Source of the DNA: Ridgeia piscesae
Lineage: Eukaryota; Annelida; Polychaeta; Sabellida; Siboglinidae
Assembly (NCBI GenBank): GCA_025642075.2
Contig: JAODUO010000032.1
Coordinates: 493,501-557,500 of the forward strand
Length of the DNA stretch: 64,000 bases
Direction: 5' to 3'
The notes under the pieces were generated by a model. That model searched no databases. It had not been told where the DNA came from and saw only the letters and a program-made list of their open reading frames with translations. Of the stretch, positions 13,596 through 25,119 are shown in pieces; position 1 is the stretch's first letter; each line of letters opens with the position of its first letter. The position numbers were made by a program, and so were the translations under genes.

Positions 13596-13790
13596 GCATT
13601 ACCGCATTACTAGCTCAGTGAACAGAGCGTCCAACAGCCTAGATAGGGAACACAAGTTCGAGCCTGATGCCGACGTCAGTACTTTGAAACTAGCAGCTTT
13701 GAATATGAATATGTGTTTATCGTTACATCATGATGTAATCTGCCTATTTTTTATTAGTATTGTCACAATAAAGACAAAAAACAGCCACAA
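13596..13790 (+). mobile_element. tRNA-derived SINE fossil next to exon C2
   Basis: A tRNA-like head with an A box (ctagctcagtgaacagagcg) and a B-box-like cacaagttcgagcc, followed by a body reading tgatgccgacgtcagtac and catgatgtaatctgcctatt. It is the most intact of five copies sitting at the same place, downstream of each C exon and antisense to the gene. Confidence 0.75.
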
Positions 13791-13819
13791 CTACATTAAT
13801 GAATTCGAAGTTCACTTAC

Positions 13820-13960
13820 CTGGTACACATTTATTTGGGGAGATTTGAACGTGATTTTTCTCGCAAAGACATTTTGACCATCCACACTCTTTCGAATGCC
13901 AGCACGCGCCGTTTTCAATTTGGCAGTCCGACGTTTGTGTACATAACTCATTGTATTTCC
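13820..13960 (-). CDS. Exon C2: 7-Cys module, minus gene
   Basis: A 141-nt phase 1-1 exon with acceptor tcacag and donor GTAAGT. It starts RKYNELCTQTSDC and keeps the seven cysteines and the CWxxxECGWSKC core of the other C exons. It is spliced from y1 and into B2. This cassette (C2-B2-A2) has 19 cysteines because no D exon follows. Confidence 0.84.
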
Positions 13961-14161
13961 CTGTGACATAATTCATAAGTTATTTCCTCATCGTTTCAAT
14001 AACAATCTGCATTACTAGTGATTAAATGTTGATGGTACAGTCACACGTATGCACGCCCACAACGTCACATGCCTTATGGTCCAATTTATAAAAACCTCAC
14101 AATACACTTGCCGTTATAATACGTAATAACAAAACTAAGCTTCACATCATGTCGTCAACCC

Positions 14162-14450
14162 CGTGATTATTGAAACGAATAATGTTGACGATGGTGGTGT
14201 TGATTACCAGCAGGGCAATGCTTAGTATTATTATGAAGAGTACGATGCAAACCAAGACTGTGGTACGATCGATGCGATGATGCTGACGACGTTAGAAATG
14301 AAGATTATGATATTCAAAAGGTAAAAGAAGAGAACAAGTTGCTGACGATGACGATATTAAGTGCGAAGAGAAACATAAGTATTATGCAGATAACTGCAGG
14401 GTTACATTTCATAATGAAGAGTGTTTCTATAGTTATATGTAAAGAAGACA
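14162..14450 (+). pseudogene. Antisense acidic ORF relic in the y1-C2 intron
   Basis: Homologous to 5236-5480. It reads short acidic fragments such as NNVDDGGVDYQQGNA and YYYEEYDANQ, with stops and frameshifts. No family is recognised; it was duplicated along with the cassette. Confidence 0.42.
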
Positions 14451-14639
14451 GACGTGATTGAAATTGTGATCCTGAAATAAATCACATGTTCGATCACCCG
14501 ACTCCATTTTTTCAACTATGTTGCATTAAGTTGTTTTGTCATACGGGAACATGTAAAAGTAAAAATTAAGAAATATCCAAGTAACGTTTTATTGATGATA
14601 TAGTTAATTAAACTATGAAGTTTTGAACCAATTTATTCA

Positions 14640-14750
14640 TGAAGTGGGGGAGTAGATGTTATGTTTGCCATTTGTCAGTATTTGATATGCATTCGATGAA
14701 ACAGTCGATGATGTGAATGCGAAATGCGATATTCGAGCGCGAATGCGTTG

Positions 14751-14752
<2 letters not shown>
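14640..14752. repeat. Conserved intronic block with gcattcgatgaaac
   Basis: The sequence atatgcattcgatgaaac is the reverse complement of parts of 49190-49260 and 61030-61100 in the plus gene, always in the intron before a C exon. No reading frame is seen. Confidence 0.55.
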
Positions 14753-14930
<178 letters not shown>

Positions 14931-15394
14931 TGTTTGAGGCTTGTTAACGAATGCGAATATCATTACGGTTCCTGCCATATGCTGCCGAACCACGATGTCA
15001 CTCACACAGATAGAAAATAGATCCATTTCTGGAATGTGCTGATTATAAATATATTAGCATAAGAAAACCTTCTGTAATATAAAATTATGACAAAGATGGG
15101 ATTGCATTAAGTTACCAAGAGAAGCAGACCTAGAGTTTGTTGAACTAGAAGAAGGTTGCCGACAAATATATGATAGTAGATGTGTATGCTCATTTTACGG
15201 TAGCAACAGTCACTGAATTGCGTGGTATAATTTATCTGGTATTATACAGTTTAATGATGATAAGTTTCTGTCCTATATATCTACTGTCATAAATTAGCCT
15301 GCTTCCTTCTACCAGTTCAATCACGTTATTCTGTGTATCAACGTAATATAACATTGCTTTGCTTGTGATTTATAAAGAGGATGAAAGGACTTAC

Positions 15395-15430
15395 GCCCCT
15401 TCTTCGCAGCGGTGGTGGGGTGAACTTCGC
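15395..15430 (-). CDS. Micro-exon y1 (36 nt linker), minus gene
   Basis: A 36-nt phase 1-1 exon with acceptor cttctttcag and donor GTAAGT, encoding GEVHPTTAAKKG. It is homologous to y2, and both sides of the exon are alignable. It lies between x1 and C2 as a Thr/Ala/Lys linker. Confidence 0.65.
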
Positions 15431-15439
15431 CTGAAAGAA

Positions 15440-16080
15440 GACGTATTAATGTAACGTGACAACGATAGATAAGTTTCAGACTAATATATCAACTCGTTAA
15501 TATCCAAAATACAATTGTTCCATTTTACTGACTTCGATTAAATATGCTAATACGAAATTACTTACGGACAATATATCTTAAACAATAACATTGACATTGC
15601 GTTATAAAAAGTTTGATTGTTCTTAATAGTGTAAATGATATCGGTATTTTGCATCGATCCCTCTTGATTGTAGGGGAAATAATTTCACCACGTGGTCGTG
15701 TACCTAATACAAATCCAAATATCAAAGTTCAATTTATATTCCTAAACTTCTTCATACAAATATAATATCACAACTTTCACATTTTTAGTATATGTCACCT
15801 GGGATATTATATATACTAATATATCTAATTAGGTCGAGGCTGTTGTAAACATTACCCAGTAATAAACGAGAAATAGTGACGACTTTCCTCTTGCCTTATG
15901 TGAAAAGGAATGCTGACTGGGGTTAGCTGATGATTGGTTCAGAGTAGTAAATTTAATACACAACAGGTTGTGTTTCCATAATTAGACTGGAACCAGATTA
16001 TGTTTAAGGCGCAATATAAGTTACCTAATTATTATTATTGTTACTAATATTAGTATTGCTATACGCGTAGGTTGATATCG
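15440..16080. other. x1-to-y1 intron, nothing further seen
   Basis: Homologous to 6370-6800 and 7360-7640. No exon, RNA gene or element end is recognised. Confidence 0.55.
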
Positions 16081-16087
16081 AACTTAC

Positions 16088-16117
16088 CCCCGTCGTCTGT
16101 CGCTACCTTGGTAAGCT
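16088..16117 (-). CDS. Micro-exon x1 (30 nt linker), minus gene
   Basis: A 30-nt phase 1-1 exon with acceptor ctgttttcag and donor GTAAGT, encoding ELTKVATDDG. It is conserved with x2 and with the plus-gene exon at 60014. It follows exon D1 across the intron that holds the RTE-like LINE. Confidence 0.68.
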
Positions 16118-16373
16118 CTGAAAACAGAAAGTTCGACTGCTGCATAATTGAATAACACGATCATGGCAGTGATACAACAGCCGGGCGAATGCAGACATTA
16201 TCTAACATGACAATTTAGTTTTTGTTTTACCAATTGCAAGATATTGAAGTGATACGATGTACTTACCCATTAACCCCAACACACAGTATGGCATAATACA
16301 ACAACGCAATCTACTGTTATAGTTACGATCGACACCAGTATATTGCAACGCTTAAATCGTATATCAGATACAG

Positions 16374-16458
16374 GGAGAGGGAGTGGGAGTGGGAGTGGGA
16401 GTGGGAGTGGGAGTGGGAGTGGGAGTGGGAGTGGGAGTGGGAGTGGGAGTGGGAGAGA
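16374..16458 (+). repeat. (GGGAGT)n hexamer minisatellite, about 12 units
   Basis: Twelve or so near-perfect GGGAGT units lie immediately upstream of a LINE. Runs of GGG spaced by three bases make the plus strand a candidate G-quadruplex former. Confidence 0.95.
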
Positions 16459-18302
16459 GGGCCGCTAGTAACTTGCAAAAGCCAGCGGCACTTCAAAATG
16501 TTTTTGCTGGCAGCTTCCATGAAATGCACAACTGCACGAAACTCCATACCGGATCGGCTGTCGCCCGGGTTACCAAGGATCGCACTGCTCGACCTCGTGT
16601 TCCATCGATAGTGGAAAATCAGCTAGGAAGAAGTAGAAGAAGAAGACAACTACTGATAATTGCACAATGGAATGTCAGGACTCTCCTCGACCGAGAAGCA
16701 GCTGACCGACCAGAAAGACGTACGGCACTAGTAGCAATGGAACTTGCCAAATACAACATCGACATCGCCGCCCTGTGCGAAACAAGGTTCTTAGAGTCTG
16801 GTAGTCTCAACGACTTGGAATACTCTTTCTTTTGGAGTGGCAAACCCAAAGGAGAAAGAAGGGAGGCCGGAGTGGGCTTTGATATCAAAAAGGATATCGT
16901 CATAATGCTGACAGAAACGCCCCTGGCGACAAACATCACGAAGATCTGGACAACATCCCGCAGTGCATTACCAAGATAATCCAACCATGGCTGAGTTGGC
17001 TAGAGCAATCGCCAGCGTGAAAGATGGCAAAGCACCTGGGGGAGATGGAATTCCTGCTGAAGTATGGAAGCACGCAGGAGATCTCTGGTCAGCAGACTGC
17101 AGCAACTAATCACCAGTGCCTGGGAGATGGGTTCTGTACCACAAGCATGGAAGGATGCCAGCAGTGTAACCATCTACAAGAAAGATGATCGAACAGACTG
17201 TAGGAACTACAAAGGAATCTCTCTTCTTTTCATAGCAGGCAAGATCTTCGCCTGGATCCTCCTCAACAGACTATCTACCCACATAACACCAGAGGTAGTT
17301 CCGGAGACACAATGTGGCTTCAGAGAAAAGTGCATTGAGCAGGACCGACCACTGTACATGGTATTTGTCGACTTCAGTAAGGCGTTCGATACAGTTGGGA
17401 GGACCGGGCTATGGCAGCTACTGAGGAAGTATGGCTGCCCAGAGAAGTTCACAAGAATGATCGAGGCACTACATACCGGAATGATGGCGAATGTTAGTGT
17501 TGGAGAGGAAGTCTCGGAATCGTTCAGCGTTACAAATGGGGTCAAGCAAGGTTGTGTACTGGCCCCCACGCTCCTCTCCATCTTCCTATCAGCAATGCTT
17601 GACGAGGCTTTCCGAGACATGGGAGATGGCGTCTACATATAGTCCTGACAGAGCGCTGACCTATTCAACGTCGCACTTCAGAGCGAAGACCAATACTACT
17701 CAGATACTGATGAGAGAGCTGCTATTCGCAGATGACAATGCACTAGTTGCCCACTCTGCTGAAGAGATGCAGAAAATAGTGGACGCTTTCTCCGATGCAT
17801 CAAAGAAGTTCGGCCTGAAGATTAACATCAAGAAGACTGAGGTGCTGTACCAACTCAAGTCTACAAGAACCCGAGAGGAGAATATCATGGTTGATGAAAA
17901 CAAGCTGAACTCTGTTGTGGAATTCACCTACCTCGGAAGCACTATATCAAGTAATGGATGCATTGACGATGAAATACAGAGGGGGTGGCCAAGGTTAGTG
18001 CATCTTTCGGCCGACTACGCCAGAGACTCTGGAACAACCACCATGTGTCCATGCGGGTCAACGGCAAGATATACCGTGCAATCGTGCTGTCCACTCTCTT
18101 ATACGGAGCCGAGGCCTGGACAATGTATAGACGACAGGTGAAAAAGCTGCATGCCTTCATGATGCGACACCTGCGTTCGATCATGAAGATAATCTGGATG
18201 GACAAAGTGACAAACACGGAAATACTCGAAAGGACATGGCTGCCATCTGTATATAGAGTAATGGCAATGTCTAGTAGGATACCCAATTACCCAGTCTCGT
18301 AA
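16459..18302 (+). mobile_element. RTE-like non-LTR retrotransposon, degraded
   Basis: An endonuclease start is visible (AQWNVRTL, then NIDIAALCETR) at about 16660-16900, followed by a jump into reverse transcriptase near 16920-17060, so the rest of the endonuclease is deleted. RT motifs follow: YMVFVDFSKAFDTV (17357-17398), SVTNGVKQGCVLAPTLLS (about 17527-17580) and LLFADDNALVAHS (17720-17758). The C-terminal part includes LLYGAEAWTMYRRQVKKL (about 18096-18150). At least three frame changes separate these blocks. It is antisense in the D1-x1 intron. The clade is judged by overall resemblance only. Confidence 0.88.
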
Positions 18303-18586
18303 GCTGTAAAACTACAAAAGTGTAAAGCAATTGAAGATCCTACCTGACTTGGGAGTCCCCTCCTTCCCTTCAGCAAATATTTCTTATCATTTTGCACTAC
18401 CAATGAGGCACTGACACAATAGCAGGCCTTAGCAGCGCCATCTAGCTGAACTCGTTAGAAGGGGGCAAGGGGCATGAAAGCCAAGATCAAAAGACAGGCA
18501 GGCCACTGGGAAAGAGACTTGTTGTTGCCAATTGCAGATAGGTCCACCTTGATCACAGGTGACAATTGACTGCGGGCTGAACTGTA

Positions 18587-18638
18587 ATGTGCACACACAC
18601 GCACGCACACACGCACGCACACACATCACACACACGCC

Positions 18639-18692
<54 letters not shown>
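18587..18692. repeat. (AC)n microsatellite
   Basis: AC repeats with CG interruptions in the first 50 bp, in the D1-x1 intron. Confidence 0.96.
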
Positions 18693-18697
<5 letters not shown>

Positions 18698-18739
18698 ATA
18701 ATTCCAACATAGTTATTGACACTTTTAAAGATATTGATA

Positions 18740-18920
18740 TAATTACTTGTGAAGGCCGCAATGTTATAAAATGGCGGATACGAAGGTGACAAAGGCCAAA
18801 TACAAAATATTGTATTACATTAGCATTACCGCTCTATGTGACATAGTTCTTGAAATATAGGGACAACAGTTTTGACCACCGCCATTTTTATAAATGGCGG
18901 ATGTGAATTTCAGAGAAGGT
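18740..18920. repeat. Conserved D-x intron block
   Basis: It contains aatggcgg-type motifs on both strands (aaaatggcggata and cgccatttttataaatggcgg). It aligns loosely with 8800-8950 and 56700-56890, the D-x intron of the other cassettes. Confidence 0.45.
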
Positions 18921-19000
18921 AAAAAGAAGCGTATTTGAAATTGATGACAGTTGAACCTCAAATAACCAAACGTTAACAAACAAGTATGGGTGGTAATTAC

Positions 19001-19108
19001 CTGATAGGCAGATACTTTTGGGGTCCTTCGAACAGCCAACGCACATCAACTTGTTTCCACACAAGTCGTCATCTTCACGGCACGCTTCGCTAGCTTTCAG
19101 TATGGTTT
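19001..19108 (-). CDS. Exon D1: 5-Cys module, minus gene
   Basis: A 108-nt phase 1-1 exon with acceptor attttag and donor GTAATT. It encodes ETILKASEACREDDDLC onward with cysteines C-x6-C-x5-C-x2-C-x7-C and ends SICLSG. The plus gene has the same exon at 56410-56517, also 108 nt, with all five cysteines in place. The odd cysteine number may pair with the odd one in module C. No named domain is recognised. It follows A1 and precedes x1. Confidence 0.75.
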
Positions 19109-19149
19109 CTAAAATGTAGTTCGGGGAAAATGACGAATATTAATCCACT

Positions 19150-19566
19150 AATTACACATACACACCTGCGTAGGCACATACATAACTACGCACACTCACA
19201 TATATAGACATTTACAAAATTAAATGTTATAATTAGTATTTAATACTCATGAAGACATATTTGAAAATAATTTACCATTAATCTATATCTCCTTCATCAT
19301 TTGACATCAAGAATAACAAATGAAAACATTCATCATACATCCATCTCTGAATTAAGATGATAACAATTTTAAGAGAGATATAATACCCCTATAATAACAT
19401 GTGTACCTACTTCAATTTATGAATACGATGGTTGTTGTAGCCCTATTAGTAATATAACATCATGTTTTTGAAGCCTGTATGCAATGCTGTATATAAAAGA
19501 CAATATTTATAATATAATTTACCGTCTACACCAAATATATATAACTTGTGTTCTAATATTATCTGC

Positions 19567-19632
<66 letters not shown>

Positions 19633-19689
19633 ATATATAATATATATATATATATATAATTATTATATATATACATAATATATATATAC

Positions 19690-19747
<58 letters not shown>

Positions 19748-20420
19748 ATATATATATATATAATATATATAGTATATAATAAAATATTAGAACACAAGTT
19801 ATGTTTGGTGTAGACGCTAAATTATATTATAAATATTTTCTTTTATAAACAACAATTAATAGTGTCAGCCTTTCAGTTGTTTACAGAAACAAATATGTTG
19901 TGTTCATGTCTTTACTTGTACTTCAAGTACATTTTCTTAAAGTATTTGTATTTTTACTTGAGTAGCTTTTTCTAGAGTTGCTTTTAAGTGCAAACTAGAT
20001 GTACTTGTGCATATACATACAAACACTAATATACTGTAAGTACGCAATAATCAATCCCTTCGAGCGAAATCGACTGTGAAGGCCATATCTGGGGATACTA
20101 TGTACTGTGCTCTTTAATAACAAATTGTAATGTTTTCCACGACCGACATCACAATTCCGCCCGTCCTGCATACCGAAAACAAACGTTTCCAAGCCGGCAG
20201 ATCGACAGCGCCTGTTTAATGCCTTTTTAAAATGTTTCATCCTGATATTACATAATACAAAATGTATACGCATATTTTTAGAGTAATGTTTTTGGGCCTT
20301 TTAACAGCAATATAGCACAGCACTGTCAGTGAAACGGTCCCCTCTGAACGAACTAAGTTTGAAGGAGTTGTCCCGGATGAGGATTTGCGCTATAATTAGA
20401 ACATTCGTAATTATGTATTA
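19150..20420. other. A1-to-D1 intron with a TA-centred inverted repeat
   Basis: 19488-19568 and 19784-19852 are reverse complements (for example acacaagttatgtttggtgt against acaccaaatatatataactt) flanking (TA)n. No gene is supported; frames on the minus strand around 19995-20273 lack any domain. Confidence 0.65.
19488..19852. repeat. Inverted repeat centred on (TA)n
   Basis: Arms of about 70-80 bp surround a 200-bp TA-rich core (19569-19776). It has the same architecture as 12649-12803. Confidence 0.85.
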
Positions 20421-20436
20421 GCAAAGACAAACTTAC

Positions 20437-20589
20437 CACCGCTAGGGATGCACCTAGAGAAAGGATCCATGCCAATAAGTCCCATCGTTGAGACATAGGT
20501 CGTGTTGAGAGGGCAGTTGCATGTTCCGATAATGCAAGTCAATGGAGTTTGACATTGGTCATCCTTGGAGCATGACTCGTCTTTACGGC
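20437..20589 (-). CDS. Exon A1: 6-Cys EB/EGF-like module, minus gene
   Basis: A 153-nt phase 1-1 exon with acceptor tctttccag and donor GTAAGT. It starts RRKDESCSKDDQC and has cysteines C-x5-C-x5-C-x4-C-x-C-x20-C, ending RCIPSGG. One N-glycosylation sequon (NTT) is visible after the C-x-C pair. It lies between B1 and D1. Confidence 0.84.
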
Positions 20590-20640
20590 CTGGAAAGACA
20601 TGACTATGATTGTGTTGCGTGTGCATGTATGTATGTATGT

Positions 20641-20643
20641 ATG

Positions 20644-20712
<69 letters not shown>
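20641..20712. repeat. (TA)n microsatellite upstream of exon A1
   Basis: A TA tract preceded by a short (TATG)n run, about 50 bp from the A1 acceptor. Confidence 0.97.
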
Positions 20713-20717
<5 letters not shown>

Positions 20718-20720
20718 TAT

Positions 20721-21200
20721 GGCACGGTGGCCGAGTGGTTAGAATATAGTCCAGAAGGACGAATCCCAGTGCCGGCCGATTAGTGGTACTAATGCACCCA
20801 CCGTGTCAAAAGTTGGGTAATTTGTTCGCCCTATAATAATTATTCCCTGCGCCAGCACTACAAAGCCAAGGTCCCCAGTCCCCGGCGGCATTGACAGAGT
20901 CTATGTCCAGTCCAAGGAAACGACTCTGATCAATTAGGGCTACGTGCTAATAATCTCTGGGTCAAAAACAGCCGCCGAAAGACGGTAAGTCGACTGAAGG
21001 TAGCGACATACAACGTCATACCTACTAAAAGATGAACAAATATGAGAACGTAGGGAAACCAGGTTGGTATGGGATGCAACCAGGATCGGAGAAGTGAGAA
21101 GACGAACAGAATGTTTCACTATCATACAAAATGGCCACGACATCGACACCCTGAGCGAAACCATCACAGCCATGATCCAACAAAGCGCGACCAGATGAGC
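20721..21200 (+). mobile_element. tRNA-derived SINE or SINE-LINE composite
   Basis: It starts with a tRNA-like sequence with a canonical A box (ggtggccgagtggttaga) and a B-box-like ggacgaatccc. Then comes a body with gtgccggccgattagtgg and a downstream part that translates to KVATYNVIPTK-like LINE endonuclease remnants. It is a different SINE family from the one next to the C exons. A functional tRNA is unlikely because the acceptor and T arms do not close. Confidence 0.6.
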
Positions 21201-21299
21201 TAAAGCATTCACCAAGCCACTGAAATCGAGGATATCGTCACGAACACATGCTTTGTCTGTCCGCATCCGGAAACTGGGCCATTTCATCACCTAAATAAT

Positions 21300-22440
21300 G
21301 TATATAGATTGGCTTTGTAAATGAATCAATAGGCTCCTCCTCCGAAACCAAATAGGACCTTTTTGGAGCCACAAAACCATTCTCTTCGCCTAGTCCCAAG
21401 CTTCAGCGTAAATCCCCTAGGCGCTGTCCGTATCCTAAACGCGACCATGTTAATCGTTCCCTTTGGTGCTGTGAAATGTTCATAGCCTACATTACACTTA
21501 GATTGGACCAACATTTTCCAATGACTAGCAATAAAGTAATATATTTAAATTGTGAGATAGTAACCGGACGCCTGTTAGCTACAGCAATCAAAATAACAGA
21601 CATTTGGAACTATTTATATCATAATACAGGTCGGTGATGCTATTAAGAAACACCTGTGTGTTGATAATCATGGTAAATTGTGGTGGCAACGATATAGCAA
21701 TAATAAGGGTAGAGACAGTTTTATTTTACCAATGAGCATTTACACGAATACTGGTTAGACGAGTGTGTATTCGGTTCACAATTTCATAGTCACAAACTTA
21801 CAATGTAATGTATTAGTCTTGTTATACTCTCAGTGGACTGTACCCTAAAATTGACATTGTTACATTGCTGTTTTATTGAGGACAAATCACACGTTTCTTT
21901 GGGATACGAAAGACATTATTTTGTGTCCCAAATTAGAAAGAATGTTTTATATAATATAACTCTTTGTAATTTATGCAATTAGTAATTAATACAATTATTT
22001 AATGTAACTGCATTATATTTTTATCACTAATGACATTGATAACATATAAAAAAGAATATCTTTAGTGTCCACAATTACTTTACGAGTTTTTAATTTATGC
22101 TCCCCTATTTTATCCATAACAAGCTTGGTTATTAGTTACCGGTATTTTACATCTGAATATAACAGGGTTCTCCCGACTTAATATGTCAGAGATGTTATTT
22201 AGCGTATATGTTTTACAGATAAACAAAAGTCGAATTAATTATTTCTGAGTTATGATTAATAAAACATAATCTTAATGAAACAAATGCGTATAATTACGTG
22301 AAATAATTTTGCTTATATATATATTTATCTTTCTATGTGTTTTTTTGTAAGTCACCTCGCCCAAATTATACCAAAGGTGTTACCTAATAGCTATTCCTGA
22401 GTCCAAACTGAGTATTTATATACAACAAATGTTACTTGCT
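21300..22440. other. B1-to-A1 intron, no gene seen
   Basis: 21330-21560 aligns with 10770-11000, 54000-54250 and 63400-63560 of the other cassettes. The remainder is AT-rich with no supported exon. Confidence 0.6.
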
Positions 22441-22444
22441 AACT

Positions 22445-22620
22445 TGTAATTTATGTTCCCACTATATGCCAGGGAATAGGCTAAACATACTCCATAATGT
22501 ACCATTTTGAAGTTATTTATATCACTTCCAAGGGGCATGCTTTTCAGACCTCGTAGTAAATTGGGATTATGCCTTAACTACCTTCGCAGCTTACCGAAAC
22601 TTCATTCATCATTTTATTCT
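22445..22620 (-). repeat. Conserved B-A intron block, copy 3
   Basis: It contains aagggg-catgc and cagacctcgtagtaaattgg, about 100 bp downstream of exon B1 in gene orientation. It is the most diverged of the five copies. Confidence 0.55.
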
Positions 22621-22723
22621 GAGGAAGCACTAATGAGCGTGCCTCCGTGCGTACGTGCGTGCGTGCGTGTGTATGTGTGTACATAAAGTATCGATCATGT
22701 TTTTGTTTATATTTTATCCTTAC

Positions 22724-22858
22724 GGTGACACAGAATTTTGTCGTCTGATACGTAATCATTGCCTTGGCTGCATTCGCAAACCCCATTCCGACAGGCAGTT
22801 CCGTTAACGCCGACGCAGTCGTTATCGCCTTTGCATTTAGTTTCGCCGAGTTTCACTT
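22724..22858 (-). CDS. Exon B1: 6-Cys EB/EGF-like module, minus gene
   Basis: A 135-nt phase 1-1 exon with acceptor gcattgcag and donor GTAAGG. It encodes [15 protein letters not shown] onward with cysteines C-x5-C-x7-C-x4-C-x-C-x13-C. A sequon (NGT) lies before the third cysteine. Unlike B2 and B3 there is no TA tract at its acceptor. Confidence 0.83.
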
Positions 22859-23085
22859 CTGCAATGCATACATATATTAATTAATATAGCTTTTGCTTAT
22901 TATTGTTGATCTGTGTTAATGTTTCTTTCAAATTACATTCAACCGTACAGTAAATACAATCATCATTACCATTGCAATGGTGGACAACGATGGCAAACTT
23001 AACAACAACAATAAGTATTACTATTATAGGTAAGATTAGCTATGTAAGAAACACATTTCGCAATGCATTTAATTGAGCATCGATG

Positions 23086-23230
23086 TCTCACTATAGAGAA
23101 ACCAGGTTCGAACCATGCGTCGCTGTCACAATTGTGAATATGGCAGTTTAAAAAATGTATCGGTATCTGTTGTTGTAACCCGACGCAATTTCGCTATTTT
23201 ATTATCACAACCAAGAACAAAATAAAATAT
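23086..23230 (+). mobile_element. tRNA-derived SINE fossil next to exon C1
   Basis: A diverged copy of the C-exon SINE: gagcatcgatgtctcac, then aaaccaggttcgaacc (B box), then a body with gacgcaatttcgctatttta. It occupies the same intron position and antisense orientation as the other four copies. Confidence 0.62.
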
Positions 23231-23291
23231 GATATTCAAACGATTGCCACATTAATTACGACACGTTAATTAATTCCAGGCATTGACTTAC

Positions 23292-23432
23292 TTGGTCTGC
23301 AGTCATTTTTCTTAACTGGAATGTACTTTTCCTCGCAAAGACATATGGAATATCCACACTCTTTCCCATACCAGCACTCGCCGCCATCATATCTGCAGTC
23401 CGATGAGTTTGTACAGTGATCATATTCTGCCA
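23292..23432 (-). CDS. Exon C1: 7-Cys module, minus gene
   Basis: A 141-nt phase 1-1 exon with acceptor attacag and donor GTAAGT. It encodes VAEYDHCTNSSDC onward with the conserved seven cysteines and a CWYGKECGYSIC core. The sequon NSS follows the first cysteine. It is the first module after the signal peptide unless the weak candidate exon at 27012-27041 is real. Confidence 0.83.
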
Positions 23433-23677
23433 CTGTAATATAACGACTAGGTTATTTCACATCGCTTCAATCAACACCTCTACTACTAGAGACGATGCCA
23501 ATATAGGCCCTAGGTTATAAAAGCGTACTCGGTGCTAAATAAGTAATTTGTATTTCACAACGCAACATGTACAAGGACAAAACTAAAGTATACATTAACT
23601 TGATAACGTGTTGCATTGCATGGATGTCACTTGGCTAAAAGCCGTCTTCCAGTGACACCATCAGGATTTAAAATACC

Positions 23678-23682
<5 letters not shown>

Positions 23683-23742
<60 letters not shown>

Positions 23743-23771
23743 GCACACGCACACGCACACACACACACACT
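23683..23771. repeat. (TA)n then (CA)n microsatellite
   Basis: TA repeats to about 23738, then ACGC/ACAC repeats. Confidence 0.97.
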
Positions 23772-23779
23772 TGTCAAGA

Positions 23780-24280
23780 TCAAAGTAAACATTGTCAGAC
23801 GTCACCACGACTGTGCTACTAACCATGGGTATATAAAGTAAGTAGTTTGTTACTGTGCTCATGCTCAATTCCGTGCTCAAACTCAGATCTCATGCACAGC
23901 GGAATGTCCGTGCTCACGGTGGTTATACAAGTTTTGAGTACGTAGAAACTACTGAGTACGCCGCCTTGAGCATATGCTCAACAGCGTGTAAAAGAGGGAG
24001 CTCCTTTAAGGTAATGACGTTGTTTTATTCAAATACGGAAGTGACTAAATGGAATTCTCTTCTTGACGAAGGTAACACACGTGTCACTATTTATAAACAA
24101 TATCAACATACGACTCTGAAACGATGATGGACGAAGACCTTCGCAGTTGTGACATGTTTAATTTGTTGGTGAAAATTGAAGGGAACATCGACAGAGTAAC
24201 TTCTGCATGGTCGTCCATGGAACAACGGAACATAAATGTCACACACCCACATTCCCCCCACACACTATCACATGCTCCTC
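23780..24280. other. First intron of the minus gene, no gene seen
   Basis: Two short frames (23855-24127 and 24124-24393) have no recognisable domain. The plus strand has repeated gctca motifs (ctcatgctcaattccgtgctcaaactc). Nothing is supported as a gene. Confidence 0.5.
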
Positions 24281-24475
24281 TAAGTAACGTAACATACTAT
24301 ACCACCTGGAAGCAAATTGTTGTTAACCTTATATATAAACACCATACTTTTAAAACCCATCATATAATTAACACGGTATTTAAAGTACCTTAAATTAGGT
24401 ATTGTGTGTGACAAGAAACATTCATGTTTACATATTATTATTTTTATGTAACATTTATGGTATATACATTATATT

Positions 24476-24522
<47 letters not shown>

Positions 24523-24650
24523 TATATATATATATATATATATATATTCCCCCACACTTTACAACTGTGATCAAGATGAAGCACCATGAAAGTGCAGTAC
24601 AGAGTATATAATGCGTGACTATTTAACAGGTGATTGACACATCTGTAGCT
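24280..24650 (+). repeat. Dispersed repeat, copy 1 (shared with 33030-33830)
   Basis: Pieces such as attgttgttaacctta and gactatttaacaggtg recur in the same order and orientation at 33050-33110 and 33800-33830. A (TA)n tract (24479-24548) lies within it. The element type is unknown. Confidence 0.5.
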
Positions 24651-24869
24651 ATTTTACTTTTGATATTTCTTTATTATAATATTTATAGTCACTCCAGTTG
24701 AACTGGCAGTCAATGTAGACACCAATACATTTTGTAGTATAAATGATGTCACTATTATTTTCATTGATTATAATTGTGAACTATTTGTTTTCATTTTTTA
24801 TATTTAAAGATAATATATCTAAACTATATACTCAACTGATGCTATTCTGAATGATACTATTTTGCACAT

Positions 24870-25109
24870 TTATGATACAGCATTACCTGTGTACAAAAGG
24901 TTGGAGTAATTAGCACATATTACACATTTCGTAACAGAAGATACTTTACACTTAATAGATGGTATACATACAATTTTACCAAGTATGGAGTTTTTTCTTT
25001 GGCAAGATGAATGCTTAGAATAACAGGTGCATTTAGTAATATTTGGGCTAGTGTTGAACATATATTTAAAAAGTAATTCACTAAAACCACATGCAATATT
25101 ATTATACAA
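24870..25109 (-). CDS. Hypothetical cysteine-rich ORF, 79 codons
   Basis: A minus-strand open frame with eight cysteines, including CTCYSKHSSC and CVICANYSNLLYTG. It lies in intron 1 of the minus gene, in the same orientation. It differs from modules A-D in cysteine spacing and is not flanked by obvious phase-1 splice sites. It may be a fragment of a transposon-encoded zinc-binding domain. The function is not recognised and expression is doubtful. Confidence 0.25.
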   Translation of the reverse strand: MYNNIACGFSELLFKYMFNTSPNITKCTCYSKHSSCQRKNSILGKIVCIPSIKCKVSSVTKCVICANYSNLLYTGNAVS

Positions 25110-25119
25110 ATTATTTTAT

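Noticed and set aside
13613..13680. A functional tRNA gene
   Set aside because: A and B boxes are present, but the arms do not pair into a cloverleaf and the sequence is repeated as a SINE head beside other C exons. The same was decided for 20721 and 36793.
17064..17642. A host reverse-transcriptase-like gene
   Set aside because: It is one block of a frameshifted RTE-like LINE, with endonuclease before it and the RT continuation in another frame after it.
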